From Symbiodinium natans (taxonomy: Eukaryota; Sar; Dinophyceae; Suessiales; Symbiodiniaceae), in NCBI GenBank assembly GCA_905221605.1, contig CAJNDS010000271.1, forward strand, positions 135,001-181,584: a stretch of 46,584 nt of DNA, given 5' to 3'. Below the pieces are notes generated by a model. That model was not told the origin of the DNA. It ran no database searches and worked only from the letters and a program-made list of their open reading frames with translations. The position numbers and the translations under genes are program-made. This document shows, in pieces, positions 1 to 9,583 of this stretch; within the stretch, counting starts at the first letter, position 1; the number at the start of each line of letters is the position of its first letter.

Positions 1-20
1 TTGCAAACGACAGGCAACAC

Positions 21-42
21 TCACTCACTCACTCACTCACTC
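21..42. repeat. (TCAC)n microsatellite
   Basis: About five tandem copies of the tetranucleotide TCAC near the left edge. Nothing else is attached to it. Confidence 0.8.
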
Positions 43-119
43 GCGGCACTCCGACAGGCAGCACAGCAACAAGCACAGGATGAAGTGCACTCAACACCGG
101 GAGGCTGACACGAAGTGCT

Positions 120-398
120 GTGCCAATTTCTGGCAGCACGGACTCTGGGGACTCGGAGGTGCCTGCAGCACCTGCGCAACAAGGACTGCAGTCGTTCTCT
201 CTCAAAGACCCACTTGTGAATATAGTAGAGCCCGAACCCAAGGTATTGTTGTTTGGAAAGACTAGCAGACTAGCAAAGGATAAATGCAAAGGACGCCTAC
301 TGCAACAGAAAGTGTTTGGTCCAAAAGCGAGACCATTCCAAACTTTTCTTGGCAACGGCAAGAAGTTTGGTTCCGAGCCTGAGAGGAAAACAGGGTAA
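120..398 (+). CDS. possible coding segment, unknown
   Basis: An open plus-strand stretch gives a hydrophilic, varied protein (Ser/Glu/Pro-rich start, then a Lys/Arg-rich half ending in PERKTG) that looks more protein-like than the other frames here. A splice-acceptor-like AG precedes it near 138. I do not recognise the product. Overlapping frames are also open, so it could be chance. Confidence 0.22.
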   Translation: MPISGSTDSGDSEVPAAPAQQGLQSFSLKDPLVNIVEPEPKVLLFGKTSRLAKDKCKGRLLQQKVFGPKARPFQTFLGNGKKFGSEPERKTG

Positions 399-2520
399 CA
401 CCCTTACCGATGAAGGGTGCTCATCAGTTTTTCTTGTAAACACGTTTCAATCGAAGAGAAAATTCACATCCACACTCATCAATCATGTTCTTGTGCTGCT
501 GGGTTCGCCAGCAAACCTAGCAAAGAGATCTTCATTGCTTGGGTACCGTGAAATTCGGTACCAGCGACAAGGTCCGAACTCCTTGACGCATTCGTTCAGC
601 TTCCTGGATTTTGCGGAGGCCATGGAGCTGTGGAGATTGGGCGCCTGCAGCGGTCGATGCCGCACCAGCTCTGTCCTCCGAGCCACCCCAAACTTCCAAG
701 GCCTCTGGCTGCGGACTACTTGCAAAGCAACACCGTCCTCGCTGCAGAGCAGGGCCAACAAACCCTCGCCATCAGCAGGAGGTAGCAACCTCAAGGTAAG
801 CGGGCAAAGCACCGTGCGGCACTCTAAATGCGAGTTTGCAAACGAATGCAGTCGGAGGGCGGCAGAGGGCTCTCCCCTGGCTGTGGATGAGTGGAGCCAC
901 CTCAGATTTCCCCACAAAACTCAAAACTGCCAGCTTCTTCTGCATCGAACTGAAACTGAAAGCCTCAAAAAGTGTTCCGGCGAAAGCTGATCAGACCTTC
1001 ACACGACACATCGATAGAAGTTGCTGGGTTGATCACCAGACGGCTTGTCTTGTGAAGCCTGCAGGCAGCTCACTGGCTGAGTGCTCACTATCCTGCTCCT
1101 CGTAGAGCATAGTACACTCTCCCTCCCCTATCATGAACATGTTGAGTTCCATGTCGCGGTGGCTTCTTGGCACGTCTGCAGTGTGGTCTCGACAGGTGTG
1201 AGAATGAAAAATAATTAGGGGCTAATAAAAACCCCTGGACCGCTGAAGCTCCAACCCTCAGCCCCTCAGCCTCAAACGCATCTCTCTGAATAGATGCACA
1301 CACATTCCAAAATCTGCGGCACCCCAAGTCATAAACTGCCTACTACTCTATTGGATGCCTCGTCGGGGGCCGGAAGCTCCACGGCAATCAGCCGCACCTG
1401 TGGCGCCGCCACATCATGTTGTCACGCGGATCAGCTCTCGACTCAATCAATGTGCGGGTGCTCTCTACAGTTTTCCATAGTTTACCCCTTCAGCTTGGAC
1501 TGCACAGGTGCTAGCTGAGGTCTGGGCGAGTGCACCATGCTTCCCGGTGTTTGCACAAACCTGAGCACTCAGATGGCAGGCCCCTTAACTTCTTGGGCTT
1601 GTAAGGTTCCAGGGGAGGGCTTTGTTTGGGATCGCTTGCTCTTTGCATGGCCACAGTATGAATTAGTGCAATAACTTCTTGAGAACCTACAGCTTGACTA
1701 CGCTTGAGCCACGCGATGCCCTACACCCTGCACGTGAGACAATAGGATTGCCACAGGCAGCCAATATTTGAGTATGCCTCTGGGAAGCAAGGTTGCCATG
1801 CCTCACCAGGCTACTCGGTATGAGTGCTTTTGTCCTCCTGTCCCACTGCAGCATGGAAGTCTTAGCTCTGGGCCCAGCCGCGGGCGGTGACGCCGTCCTC
1901 CGGGAAAATTACCATTATAAGGTTCTACTCGTCCCAACCTCCTCAGGCACTTGCCAATCAACCCACACCTGGTATCCTAGAACCCTGCGCTCAACTCAGA
2001 GCCACCCTCCTGAGCGGACCGAAGCCCTTAATCTTAAGAAGCTTATAAGCCTTCTCTGAGCCCACTTGAAACAAAAAGGAGCACTCTCGGCCTGCGCGCA
2101 GGCGCTTCGGAGCCGCTGCCAGGCAGCGTGCCGGCTGAACTGGACACGCTCGCCTCGCCAAGCAGGCGTTGATGCTTTGGTGGCCAAACTCAGGCTCTAG
2201 GCCCCTGGAACGGATTGAGTTTGTTACGTTCCACAAACCTAACTGGGCCCCACCACAGTGGCACATGTGTGGCCCAGTGTGGTTCCAGGGGGCCTATAGT
2301 GCTGAGAAAGTGCAGTAATGGGGCGTGATTGTTGACTTTTTGCCGACAACTTCGGTGACATGTAGGTCCTAGTCATTCAAAGCCATTCCCAGATTCTGAT
2401 CTCCCCCGCCCTTGCCGGCAGAGCACGAATTGCGCTGCCACCGGGCGCTGAGCGCTCCAGCATGCAGCAATTCCAAGTTCCGGAATCCTTGGAGCTGAGT
2501 GGGCATCTCGCCTAGAAAGG
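399..2520. other. spacer with no recognisable gene
   Basis: Several short overlapping ORFs on both strands, none with recognisable motifs or convincing exon boundaries. No strong repeats. Could contain unrecognised exons or UTR. Confidence 0.5.
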
Positions 2521-2579
2521 ATATATACATATATATATATATATACATATGGATATATATATATATGTATATATATAAC
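2521..2579. repeat. AT dinucleotide tract
   Basis: Near-uninterrupted (AT)n with a few C/G interruptions, able to fold on itself because it is close to self-complementary. It stands out in GC-rich surroundings. Confidence 0.85.
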
Positions 2580-2691
2580 AATATGAAAAACAAACGAGTA
2601 TACTCTTACAGTAAATACATTCCGCCGAGGCCTCGGGCCGTAGGTGTCTGGGTGGCGTAAAGCAGGCGGGCTTTCCACAGAGCACAAGCTA

Positions 2692-2783
2692 GCACCCCCC
2701 GTCTGTCCCCCGCCCGCCATTCGCCGGCACCCCCCCTCTACTACCCCCCCCACCCTTGAACCCCCCCCCCCCCGCTCCGCCCC
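2692..2783. repeat. C-rich tract with a C16-type homopolymer
   Basis: Several C runs, the longest about 16 bases near 2760-2775. The opposite strand is G-rich and could form quadruplexes. A likely site of sequencing length error. Confidence 0.7.
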
Positions 2784-2925
2784 TGCCGCCCCAATGGCTA
2801 AAGCTCCACGAAGCACCTCCACTGGATCTGCTGGAAGGCTGGGAGGTGCGCCAGAAAATTTCGGAGATGGCTGAAGGCATCGGCATGCCAGGATGGCGCC
2901 TTGCTGAGGCCCCTTTCTAGGAGTT

Positions 2926-3007
2926 TTGGGATAATCCCCCTCCTACTAACTGTCCTCAAGGATTCTAGTACCCCCCATTATAATCCCTACAAGGGAGGAA
3001 CATCCTA
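2926..3007. mobile_element. decayed foldback (MITE-like) element, family A
   Basis: It begins TTGGGATAATCCCCCT and ends AAGGGAGGAACATCCTAA, so the ends are imperfect inverted repeats. The interior (AACTGTCC..., TATAATCCC...) matches the better-preserved copy at 22652-22756. No coding capacity. It reads as a degenerate member of the same non-autonomous family. Confidence 0.6.
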
Positions 3008-3840
3008 ATGGGAGTTACGAGGGATCCCGAAACCCCTAAACAACCAGCCATCCCTGCACCGAAGTCCGGCAGCGCCACATCGGGGAGAGGCGGCGGGGTG
3101 GGGGAAGGGCAGGCGGTGCTCATAATTCAGGGAAAGCAACTACACCTCAAGATCTCTCAATAAATATCTACAGTCCCCAAAGCCTTGAAGCCTCAAACGC
3201 AAAAACCTGACCTATCCCCCGCTCACCCCCCCCAAAAGCCCCTCCAAACTCTACAAAAAGCCCTCCACTCAAGCCCCGAAAAACTTCGCAGTCGGTGTGG
3301 CCCGAGCCAAACCCAGCGCCGGTGACGTGCCGTTGGGTGGGGAGGCGGAGGGCCGCCTGAAAGGCCCGAGGATTTTGGGTTTCAATAGGGTCTTAATTTC
3401 TTAATAATCTTTATATAGGGTTTGAATAGGCTTTAAACAGGGTTTACGGGGTGTACATGGGTTTGTAGGATTTGTAGCGTTTAGATCTACAGGAAAGTGT
3501 GCTTGAAGGTTGTCAGGTTTAGGGTTTTGGTTGTCGGGGTTGGGGGCAAACCTTGTTTCCCACAACGACTACATATTGTATGACAAATATTGTCCACACA
3601 TAGTTGGTGATTTTGAAGGTTGATTCATAGGGCTTCGGATTCATGTAGGGTTAAGTTGCGAGGACTTGCGGGCTTCGAATTCTGGATAAGGCTATAGCCA
3701 CTGTCGGGATGGCTCAAGACATGTTGAGCCTGAGGAATGGTTGTAAGGTGGGCTCTGGGTAGAAACTTGAAGCCGAGGCGGGGAAGGAAGTCGCCCATGG
3801 GCTTTTAACGGGGTGGGATCAAATGCCGAAACAGTAGGTT
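3008..3840. other. gene-free T/G-rich spacer
   Basis: No convincing ORF. Many loosely telomere-like words (AGGGTTT and relatives) occur between 3360 and 3560, suggesting old, diverged TTTAGGG-derived sequence. Confidence 0.5.
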
Positions 3841-3869
3841 CATCCCTAAACCCTAAACCCTAAACCCCA
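3841..3869. repeat. interstitial telomere-like repeat (CCCTAAA)
   Basis: Three to four head-to-tail CCCTAAA units. A matching stretch in the opposite orientation (TTTAGGG, three units) lies at about 4009-4032. Confidence 0.85.
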
Positions 3870-4082
3870 TACCTCGCCCAGCCCTTTCTACACACAGTAC
3901 CCTGGCCGAAAGGCCTGGCATCGTGTCGTTGACGGCCTTGGCCTGAGACTGCCACATGGTGGTTTCCGAGACGGGGTACCTTTTTGAAGTTTGGTGTCCT
4001 TATTGGAAGGGTTTAGGGTTTAGGGTTTAGGGGTACCTCATTTTAAGGGAATCCTACTATTTGGGGGTCTATTTCTGGGGAC

Positions 4083-4290
4083 CGCTGGAGGAGGGAGGGT
4101 TGGCTGGAAAGGGGGCGCGGGGGGGGTTTGGCTAGAGGAGGGTTGGCTGGAGCGGGGGTTGGCTGGAGAGTGGCTGGAGGGGTTTGGCTGGAGGGGGGCT
4201 TGTTGGGGTACCAACCTTCTTCGGTTCTTCGGGGGAGCGTTTGGCTGGAGTTAGCTGGTTGGTGGGGGTGTTTCAGGCTGGAGGGGCGTC
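4083..4290. repeat. minisatellite built on TTGGCTGGAG
   Basis: The word GGCTGGAG recurs about eight times at irregular 10-30 base spacing in a very G-rich tract. Open frames across it are a by-product of the repeat, not a gene. Confidence 0.65.
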
Positions 4291-4376
4291 CCAAACCGCG
4301 TTCCGGAAACCGAAACGAACCGGGCTTTACTGCCGCAAACCCCCATATACTGCTATTGGTGCCGCTTAGGTACACA

Positions 4377-4436
4377 TTGGGATGCTCCCCCTTATACTAG
4401 CAGTCCTTAATAGGGATTATAGTACCCCTACCCCAC
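4377..4436. mobile_element. half copy of foldback element, family A
   Basis: Starts TTGGGATGCTCCCCCTTA and continues through AGCAGTCCTTAATAGGG, closely matching the left arm of the element at 22652-22756. The right arm is lost or replaced by C-rich DNA. Confidence 0.6.
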
Positions 4437-4947
4437 CCCCTCTCCCCTAAGGGGCGGGGAACCTCCCGAGGTACTCCTTTGAATGACGCAGGTTGAATGG
4501 CTTGGGCCATGACTTTCCTGGCTCTCCTCGCTGTCGCTGACCTTCACACATCGCCCGGAGGCGAGCGTCTACAACAGTGGCAAGGCCTTTGCAAGCATTC
4601 AAGGCCCAGTGAGATCAACCTCTTGATCAGCGCACATCCGGAAATTCTGCGCACGACTGTCGAAAGATAGGTCGACCTACACAACTCACAGCGCAAAGAC
4701 AGTTGAAGCGATCCCCACGGAACAGCAAATGCAGTTCTCAAATGGCAAAGGACATGGCACAGATGTCTACTAGAAATGTAGGGAACAGATTTCCCCATAT
4801 TTATACAAAGCAAGAAGTATGGGGGACTTTGTTTTTCCCCATGTTCTTTAGCCAATGACCGCAGTCTCGGCCTGCACCAGCGAGCGTGCGCGCTTGGCGG
4901 CCGCAGGCTTCTGCGAGCCGAGTGATCACACGAGGGCTTTTCAGGCT

Positions 4948-5061
4948 TCGGGTTTAGGGGATGTAGGGTTTAGGGAGGGTTTAGGGGATGTAGGGTTTAG
5001 GGAGGGTTTAGGGTTTAGGGTTTAGGGGATTTAGGGTTTAGGGTTGAGGGTTTAGGGCTTC
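4948..5061. repeat. interstitial telomere-like repeat (TTTAGGG), degenerate
   Basis: About a dozen TTTAGGG-like units interrupted by GGGATG and GGGAGGG variants. In the window this orientation faces the CCCTAAA tract at 5620-5701. Confidence 0.85.
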
Positions 5062-5619
5062 GGGTCCAGCCTAGTGCCACTTCTATCTGGTGCCGGCCCT
5101 GTTCGTGCCTCGTGCACCCGACCTCGGAGAATGAAGTCTCGCAGGCTCGTCGGCCCTGAGTCAGAGTATGTTCATATTGTCTGCCCTGTTTTCGGTTGAT
5201 TCTGGCACTGCTAGCAAGACCAACAAAGCTTATTTCTTGCGCTCGATGACCTGTGCACACCTTGCTAAACCGTAAACTCCATACCCGAAACCCTAAAACT
5301 CACAGATCAGCCTTATACCTATACCCAAGACCTGCGCATGTACTCATCGAAGGCCTCCAGCTTGAACCCGGAAAATCCCGGAAACACTTGGTCGGGCCCA
5401 GGCATCCATCATCAGAAACAGTTTAGAGCTTAGGAGTTAGGGGTTTGAAGGCTCTGAGTACTGTAACTTTGCTGTGGTCCCAAACCGTCACACCCGCTGA
5501 CTTGTGTATCCCCTTCGAGACATTCGCCGCTGAACTTCAGGGCCTTGAAGGCCCGAAACCTGCCCTATACTCAGCTTCGGTGCTCGCGGAAACCTTCTGC
5601 TCTGGGATTAAGGTTTTGG

Positions 5620-5701
5620 AGGCTAAACCCTATAAACCCTAAACCCTAAACCCTAAACCCTAAACCCTAAACCTAAACCTAAACCCTAAACCCTAAACTC
5701 T
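5620..5701. repeat. interstitial telomere-like repeat (CCCTAAA)
   Basis: About ten tandem CCCTAAA units with two six-base CCTAAA variants. Confidence 0.9.
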
Positions 5702-8311
5702 AAGGCCTACAGGCTTTCGGAGCAAAAGGCCGCAGTGAGCTCGGACCTTCTGCAGCGGCGCTGAGTTGGTCGTCGAACTCTTGCCTCGGATCAGCGCGAA
5801 GCCCTCAAGGGAGAGGCCTCTCCAGACCAGGATGGGCTATGAGACCCTGTACCCAGCCGAAACCCCCCTTCAAAGGACCCTTTTGTATTATGCCCTATAA
5901 TGTTGGACTGGCTTTAGTGAGAATGGGCACTATTATGCGATGTTCCGGAAATCCTATAGGGGACCCCCCATTGTTTAGGGTGGTCCTCAATTATGCGATG
6001 TTTGCCGGCCGGGGTTGAAGGGCGGGGGGCCGGGGAGCCAAAAACTAAAAACAGTTTTGAATAAGAAACTCCGGATTCTTTTGGTGTCCAGCCTTATTTA
6101 AATTCGTTTTAAAATTTCATTACGAAACAGGCCCCCAAACAATGATCCAAGGGAGTAGCCCACGAGCTGCCCTGATTCGCTTTAGCAAGTTGTTTCGGTG
6201 GTCCGCATTTATGCGGAGCCCCGGCGACGGTGGAGCTACAAAGCCTGGAAAGCTTAGACCCTCAAGCTTCAAGGCTTCCCCTCAACCCTCGACCCCTAGC
6301 CGCCCTACCCCCAGCCCCGTCCCAGCCCCAGCCCACACTATTCAGGATCCCCGAAAACCCCAAAATTGTTTGGGGGGGGGGGGGGGGACCCCTACGTACT
6401 AAAGCGAGTCCAACATTACCCCCTCAGAAGGCCCTGCATATGGGGTTGATGATGTAAATCATAAGGCAGAATAGCCAGTCCTGGGCATGTAAGACACTAG
6501 CTATCATTCCGCAAAGAAGCTTTCGCGGTCCTTGCGCTATTCTGGCAACTTGCGCTCTCAATTGTCGAGCAGGGCACACGCGGCTGCACAGTCGAACCAG
6601 GAGCCCATTCTTCGCGTTCTGCAACAGGTCTACTTGCGAAAGAGGCCATGCAAAGATCACACGAACTCTCTTGCTTCAGCTTGCGTAGCCTCTGGAAGAT
6701 CATGCGCACAGAGGGGGAAAGGTACATACGAGAGAGAGAGAGGGAGAGATCCATTCCTGCACTGCAGGTGAATTCAGCTTGCATGCTGGCACGTGGCTGC
6801 TTCTGCTGTCCAATATTTACATTTACGGATACAGGATTTCGGCTGCTTTAGGGTTTCATGACTAGGAAATAACTTGTAGTACGGGCCAAGCCCGGAAGTG
6901 ATGCTCGGCCTTTGGTGTCGCCTTTGGTGTCGCCTTGGCCTGCGCACGGCCAGGAAGGACCTTTCAGGGAGCATTCTACAAGTCACCCGCAGAAATGACC
7001 TTGTATCAGGTAGAGCAAACATACTGTTGACGTGTTTCTACTGCTGCTTTGGCATGCTGACTGCAACACGCTTCTGACTGGTGCAGTGACTCCGGAAGCC
7101 TGTCGAACACCCGAGGTTGAGCCGCTGAGCCTTCGCGTGACATGCAGTTTCCAAGCTGAGGAGCTGGCAGCTTGGGGCACAGGGCCCTCGGAGACCTCCA
7201 CGAAGTGCATGCTGAGAGGCATTGATTAAACAACAAGGGTCAGCAAGGTGCGTGAGGCTGCCCCTGGCTTCCGCACAGATGCATCTGAGAAAGCGAGCCC
7301 GAAGCATATCCCCACCAGGTCAGCAGCATCATGAAAAAAGCATGAACACCTGTACGTGGCCTTGGGCTTCGAGGGGTCCACGTCCTGGCTGAAGGCAGCA
7401 GGGCCTGGCATCTGTAGGGGGTTCGTCTTCAAAGCGGAGGCAGAAGAGATCGGGTCACAGGGCCACAGAAGACGAAATCACAGCGGCTAAGCTGGCGCAG
7501 TGCATGTGCAGTCGCAAGTTTAGGAGATAATTTAGGCGTGAGGGTGGCAAGCACAAAGCCAAAACAAACTCACGGTGGACCTCCTGCCGTCGTTGGCTGC
7601 ATCGCCAGGCCTACACGCGACAAGGCGACAAGTCGATGATTCCACACAGCATTCTGCTCGGACAAGCTTTTCACACTTTGCAGAGCTCCTGAACATCTGT
7701 GCAAGCAATGGTGGAACACAAAAGATGCTGAAGCCTGGTGAATACTGCTCCCTGGTACAGTACGCTATGACCAAAGGCTCATCTGCAGTCCCCGAACTGA
7801 CAAAAAAACTTTCTGGCTGCGGCAGGCTTGCCCATGGCACACTGCTGCAGCGCAAACTGCTGCCACCTGTGCATGACACAACGGTGTTTCTCATGATGCA
7901 TTGCTCTGCGATCGGCTACTGTAAGTATGAGCACTTCAGGACATCCGAGAATCTGGCTGCGGGTCGGCGGCCCACCACATGGCCGGGAGAGCGCCCCATT
8001 ACTAGCAAGAGTCAATGTATGCTGTTGCTGGCATCCTTTCACTTTGTTCTGAAGCTGGCGAGATGCGCATGTGATCGACAATTGTCTGGATGTCTGTATC
8101 CAATGCTGTGGTTGGCAGTCAGACGTTGTGTGGTTGCTCTTGATAAACAAACTGCAAAAAGTTCTTTCTTGTTGCAACTACACGTCGCTGTGCTCAGTCT
8201 CAACTTCCACGTTGCAGTCGCTGTTGACATCCTCCTTCAACCAACGCCGCTGGCTCACGATGTTTCACTGCGAGTGCATGTGCAGCGCCGCTACTCGGGC
8301 GAAATGTTCAG
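5702..8311. other. spacer with no recognisable gene
   Basis: No ORF with recognisable domains. It contains a G17-18 homopolymer at about 6370-6387, a GA-rich run at 6731-6750, and a repeated ATTATGCGATGTT word at about 5932 and 5991. An open plus-strand frame at 7575-8357 has no identifiable motif and runs into the LINE tail, so I do not call it a gene. Confidence 0.5.
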
Positions 8312-8324
8312 TCATGATTGGAGA
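8312..8324. repeat. target-site duplication, copy at LINE 3' end
   Basis: TCATGATTGGAGA, identical to 15072-15084. The two copies bracket the retrotransposon exactly: the (CTT)n tail abuts this one and the GC-rich 5' end abuts the other. Confidence 0.9.
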
Positions 8325-8343
8325 AGAAGAAGAAGAAGAAGAG
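8325..8343 (-). repeat. (CTT)n 3' tail of the LINE
   Basis: On the plus strand this reads as AGAAG repeats; on the element strand it is a CTT microsatellite directly against the target-site duplication. It takes the place of a poly(A) tail. Confidence 0.85.
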
Positions 8344-8820
8344 TGCGCCGAAGGTAGCCCCTACTCCCCCGAGCCGACCAAGTTGCGTAAACTCCGCGTT
8401 GGGCGCGGCGGCCTCCAGGCGTTGCAAATTAAAGGAGCCCTCCATATAGGACTGCGCGGGGGTCCCCGGAGGGGCTAAGAGGCAGGTAAGAAGGCGAAAT
8501 CAGGGCTCTCCATCCAAGAAAAGAAAAACAAAAAGGAAGTAAAGCTCGCTCAACATACGGGCGCCACCACGTAGGTGACGCCCAGACATCCGGGGCTTCC
8601 CGATAGGAATGCCCCAACTGCGGGGGTCGGCTCATGGCCTTCCCCCAAAGAGCGAGAACCCAAAAGGAAAGAAAGAAGGAACCCTCCAAGACCCACCCCC
8701 CCCCCTCCTCCACCCAGCCCTGGATCCCATCTCCCCCGGGAGGCCCTAAATAACTCCCAAATCCACGCCGCGAAACAAAAACCTACAAAGCAAAGCGTCC
8801 CCCCCCCCCCCGGCCCTGCC

Positions 8821-9525
8821 TCAGTCGCGTCCCGCACGCTCTCGACCACCTCTGGCCCCGCCTTTGCCCCCGCCGCGTTGCCCCTCCGACCCGCCTGCCC
8901 CCTTGCCTCTGCCATGGCCTTTGCCCCGACCCCTTTCCATGCGCCGCGTTGCCGGGCCCCTGTCGGGGTATATTTGCGTCCCCGGCCCAACTTTTGCCCG
9001 TGCCAACACGAAGAGGACCCAGTTAAGCTCTTTACGCACCCCCTCGAAAGCCACCCTGGACGGCTCTCCCGCCGCCAGCCGCACCGAAAAACTGCCCCTG
9101 TTTCCTGGTTGTACCCATTCCACCAAGCCCTGGCTTTCGACTGTCCCGAAAGCCCTGGCCGCCGCCATCCGTGCCTCCACCGTCGGGCATGCTCTCTTGC
9201 GGTTGGAAAGGCTTTGTGCGGTCTCCTGAAGGTGGGCCTCATCTGCCGGACTTTCGACCGCTTCTCGGACCTCCTCCACAAGAACTCTCGCCGCCCTGGC
9301 CCGGATTTGCCCTCGGTCCATGCCCCCATCCTCCACCTGCTTGAACAGGGCCTCCAGCCCTTTTGACCCTTCCACCCGTAGATGGCGGTACGCCACCTCC
9401 CGTTCCAGCGCCAGGTCCAGTCTGTCCAGCCTCTGCCCGTGCTCCTCCTGCCTTGCTGCGAGCTCGCCCACTCGGTCTTGTAGGTCTTCCAGCTTGCGTT
9501 TCCGGTCCCCATCGCGCGGGGCCAT
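8821..9525 (-). CDS. LINE second ORF, coiled-coil/RG-rich nucleic-acid-binding-like protein
   Basis: About 234 residues if started at the ATG at 9525 (MAPRDGDRKRK...), which lies 58 bases past the stop of the large ORF; an open extension to 9735 would overlap that ORF. Residues 8-45 form a heptad-like, charged coiled coil (KLEDLQDRVGELAARQ...). A folded-looking middle part follows, and the C-terminus is a Gly/Arg/Lys-rich tail with repeated GRGKG and RGG-like runs, typical of RNA binding. By composition it resembles an ORF1/gag-like chaperone, but it sits downstream of the polymerase ORF rather than upstream. The function is inferred from layout and composition, not from a recognised domain. 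Confidence 0.65.
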   Translation of the reverse strand: MAPRDGDRKRKLEDLQDRVGELAARQEEHGQRLDRLDLALEREVAYRHLRVEGSKGLEALFKQVEDGGMDRGQIRARAARVLVEEVREAVESPADEAHLQETAQSLSNRKRACPTVEARMAAARAFGTVESQGLVEWVQPGNRGSFSVRLAAGEPSRVAFEGVRKELNWVLFVLARAKVGPGTQIYPDRGPATRRMERGRGKGHGRGKGAGGSEGQRGGGKGGARGGRERAGRD

Positions 9526-9583
9526 TGCCAAAGTCAGGAGGCACTGCTGTTTGAACCACCAAAAGCTGCCGCGCAGAAACAGA

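Noticed and set aside
3705-3725. Possible spliced-leader relic (GGCTCAAG)
   Set aside because: Only eight bases match the end of the dinoflagellate leader; other GGCTCAAG hits (27022, 27493) are equally isolated.
3841-5701. True chromosome end
   Set aside because: Telomere-like tracts are short, interrupted, in both orientations and followed by unique DNA, so they are interstitial.
7575-8357. 260-codon plus-strand ORF next to the LINE tail
   Set aside because: No recognisable motif; the opposite strand is equally open, and its end is the GAA microsatellite of the LINE.
8575-9366. Proline-rich plus-strand ORFs across the LINE (also 13514-14179, 13605-14429, 14237-14908)
   Set aside because: Antisense shadows of the GC-rich LINE OR Fs, with no motifs of their own.
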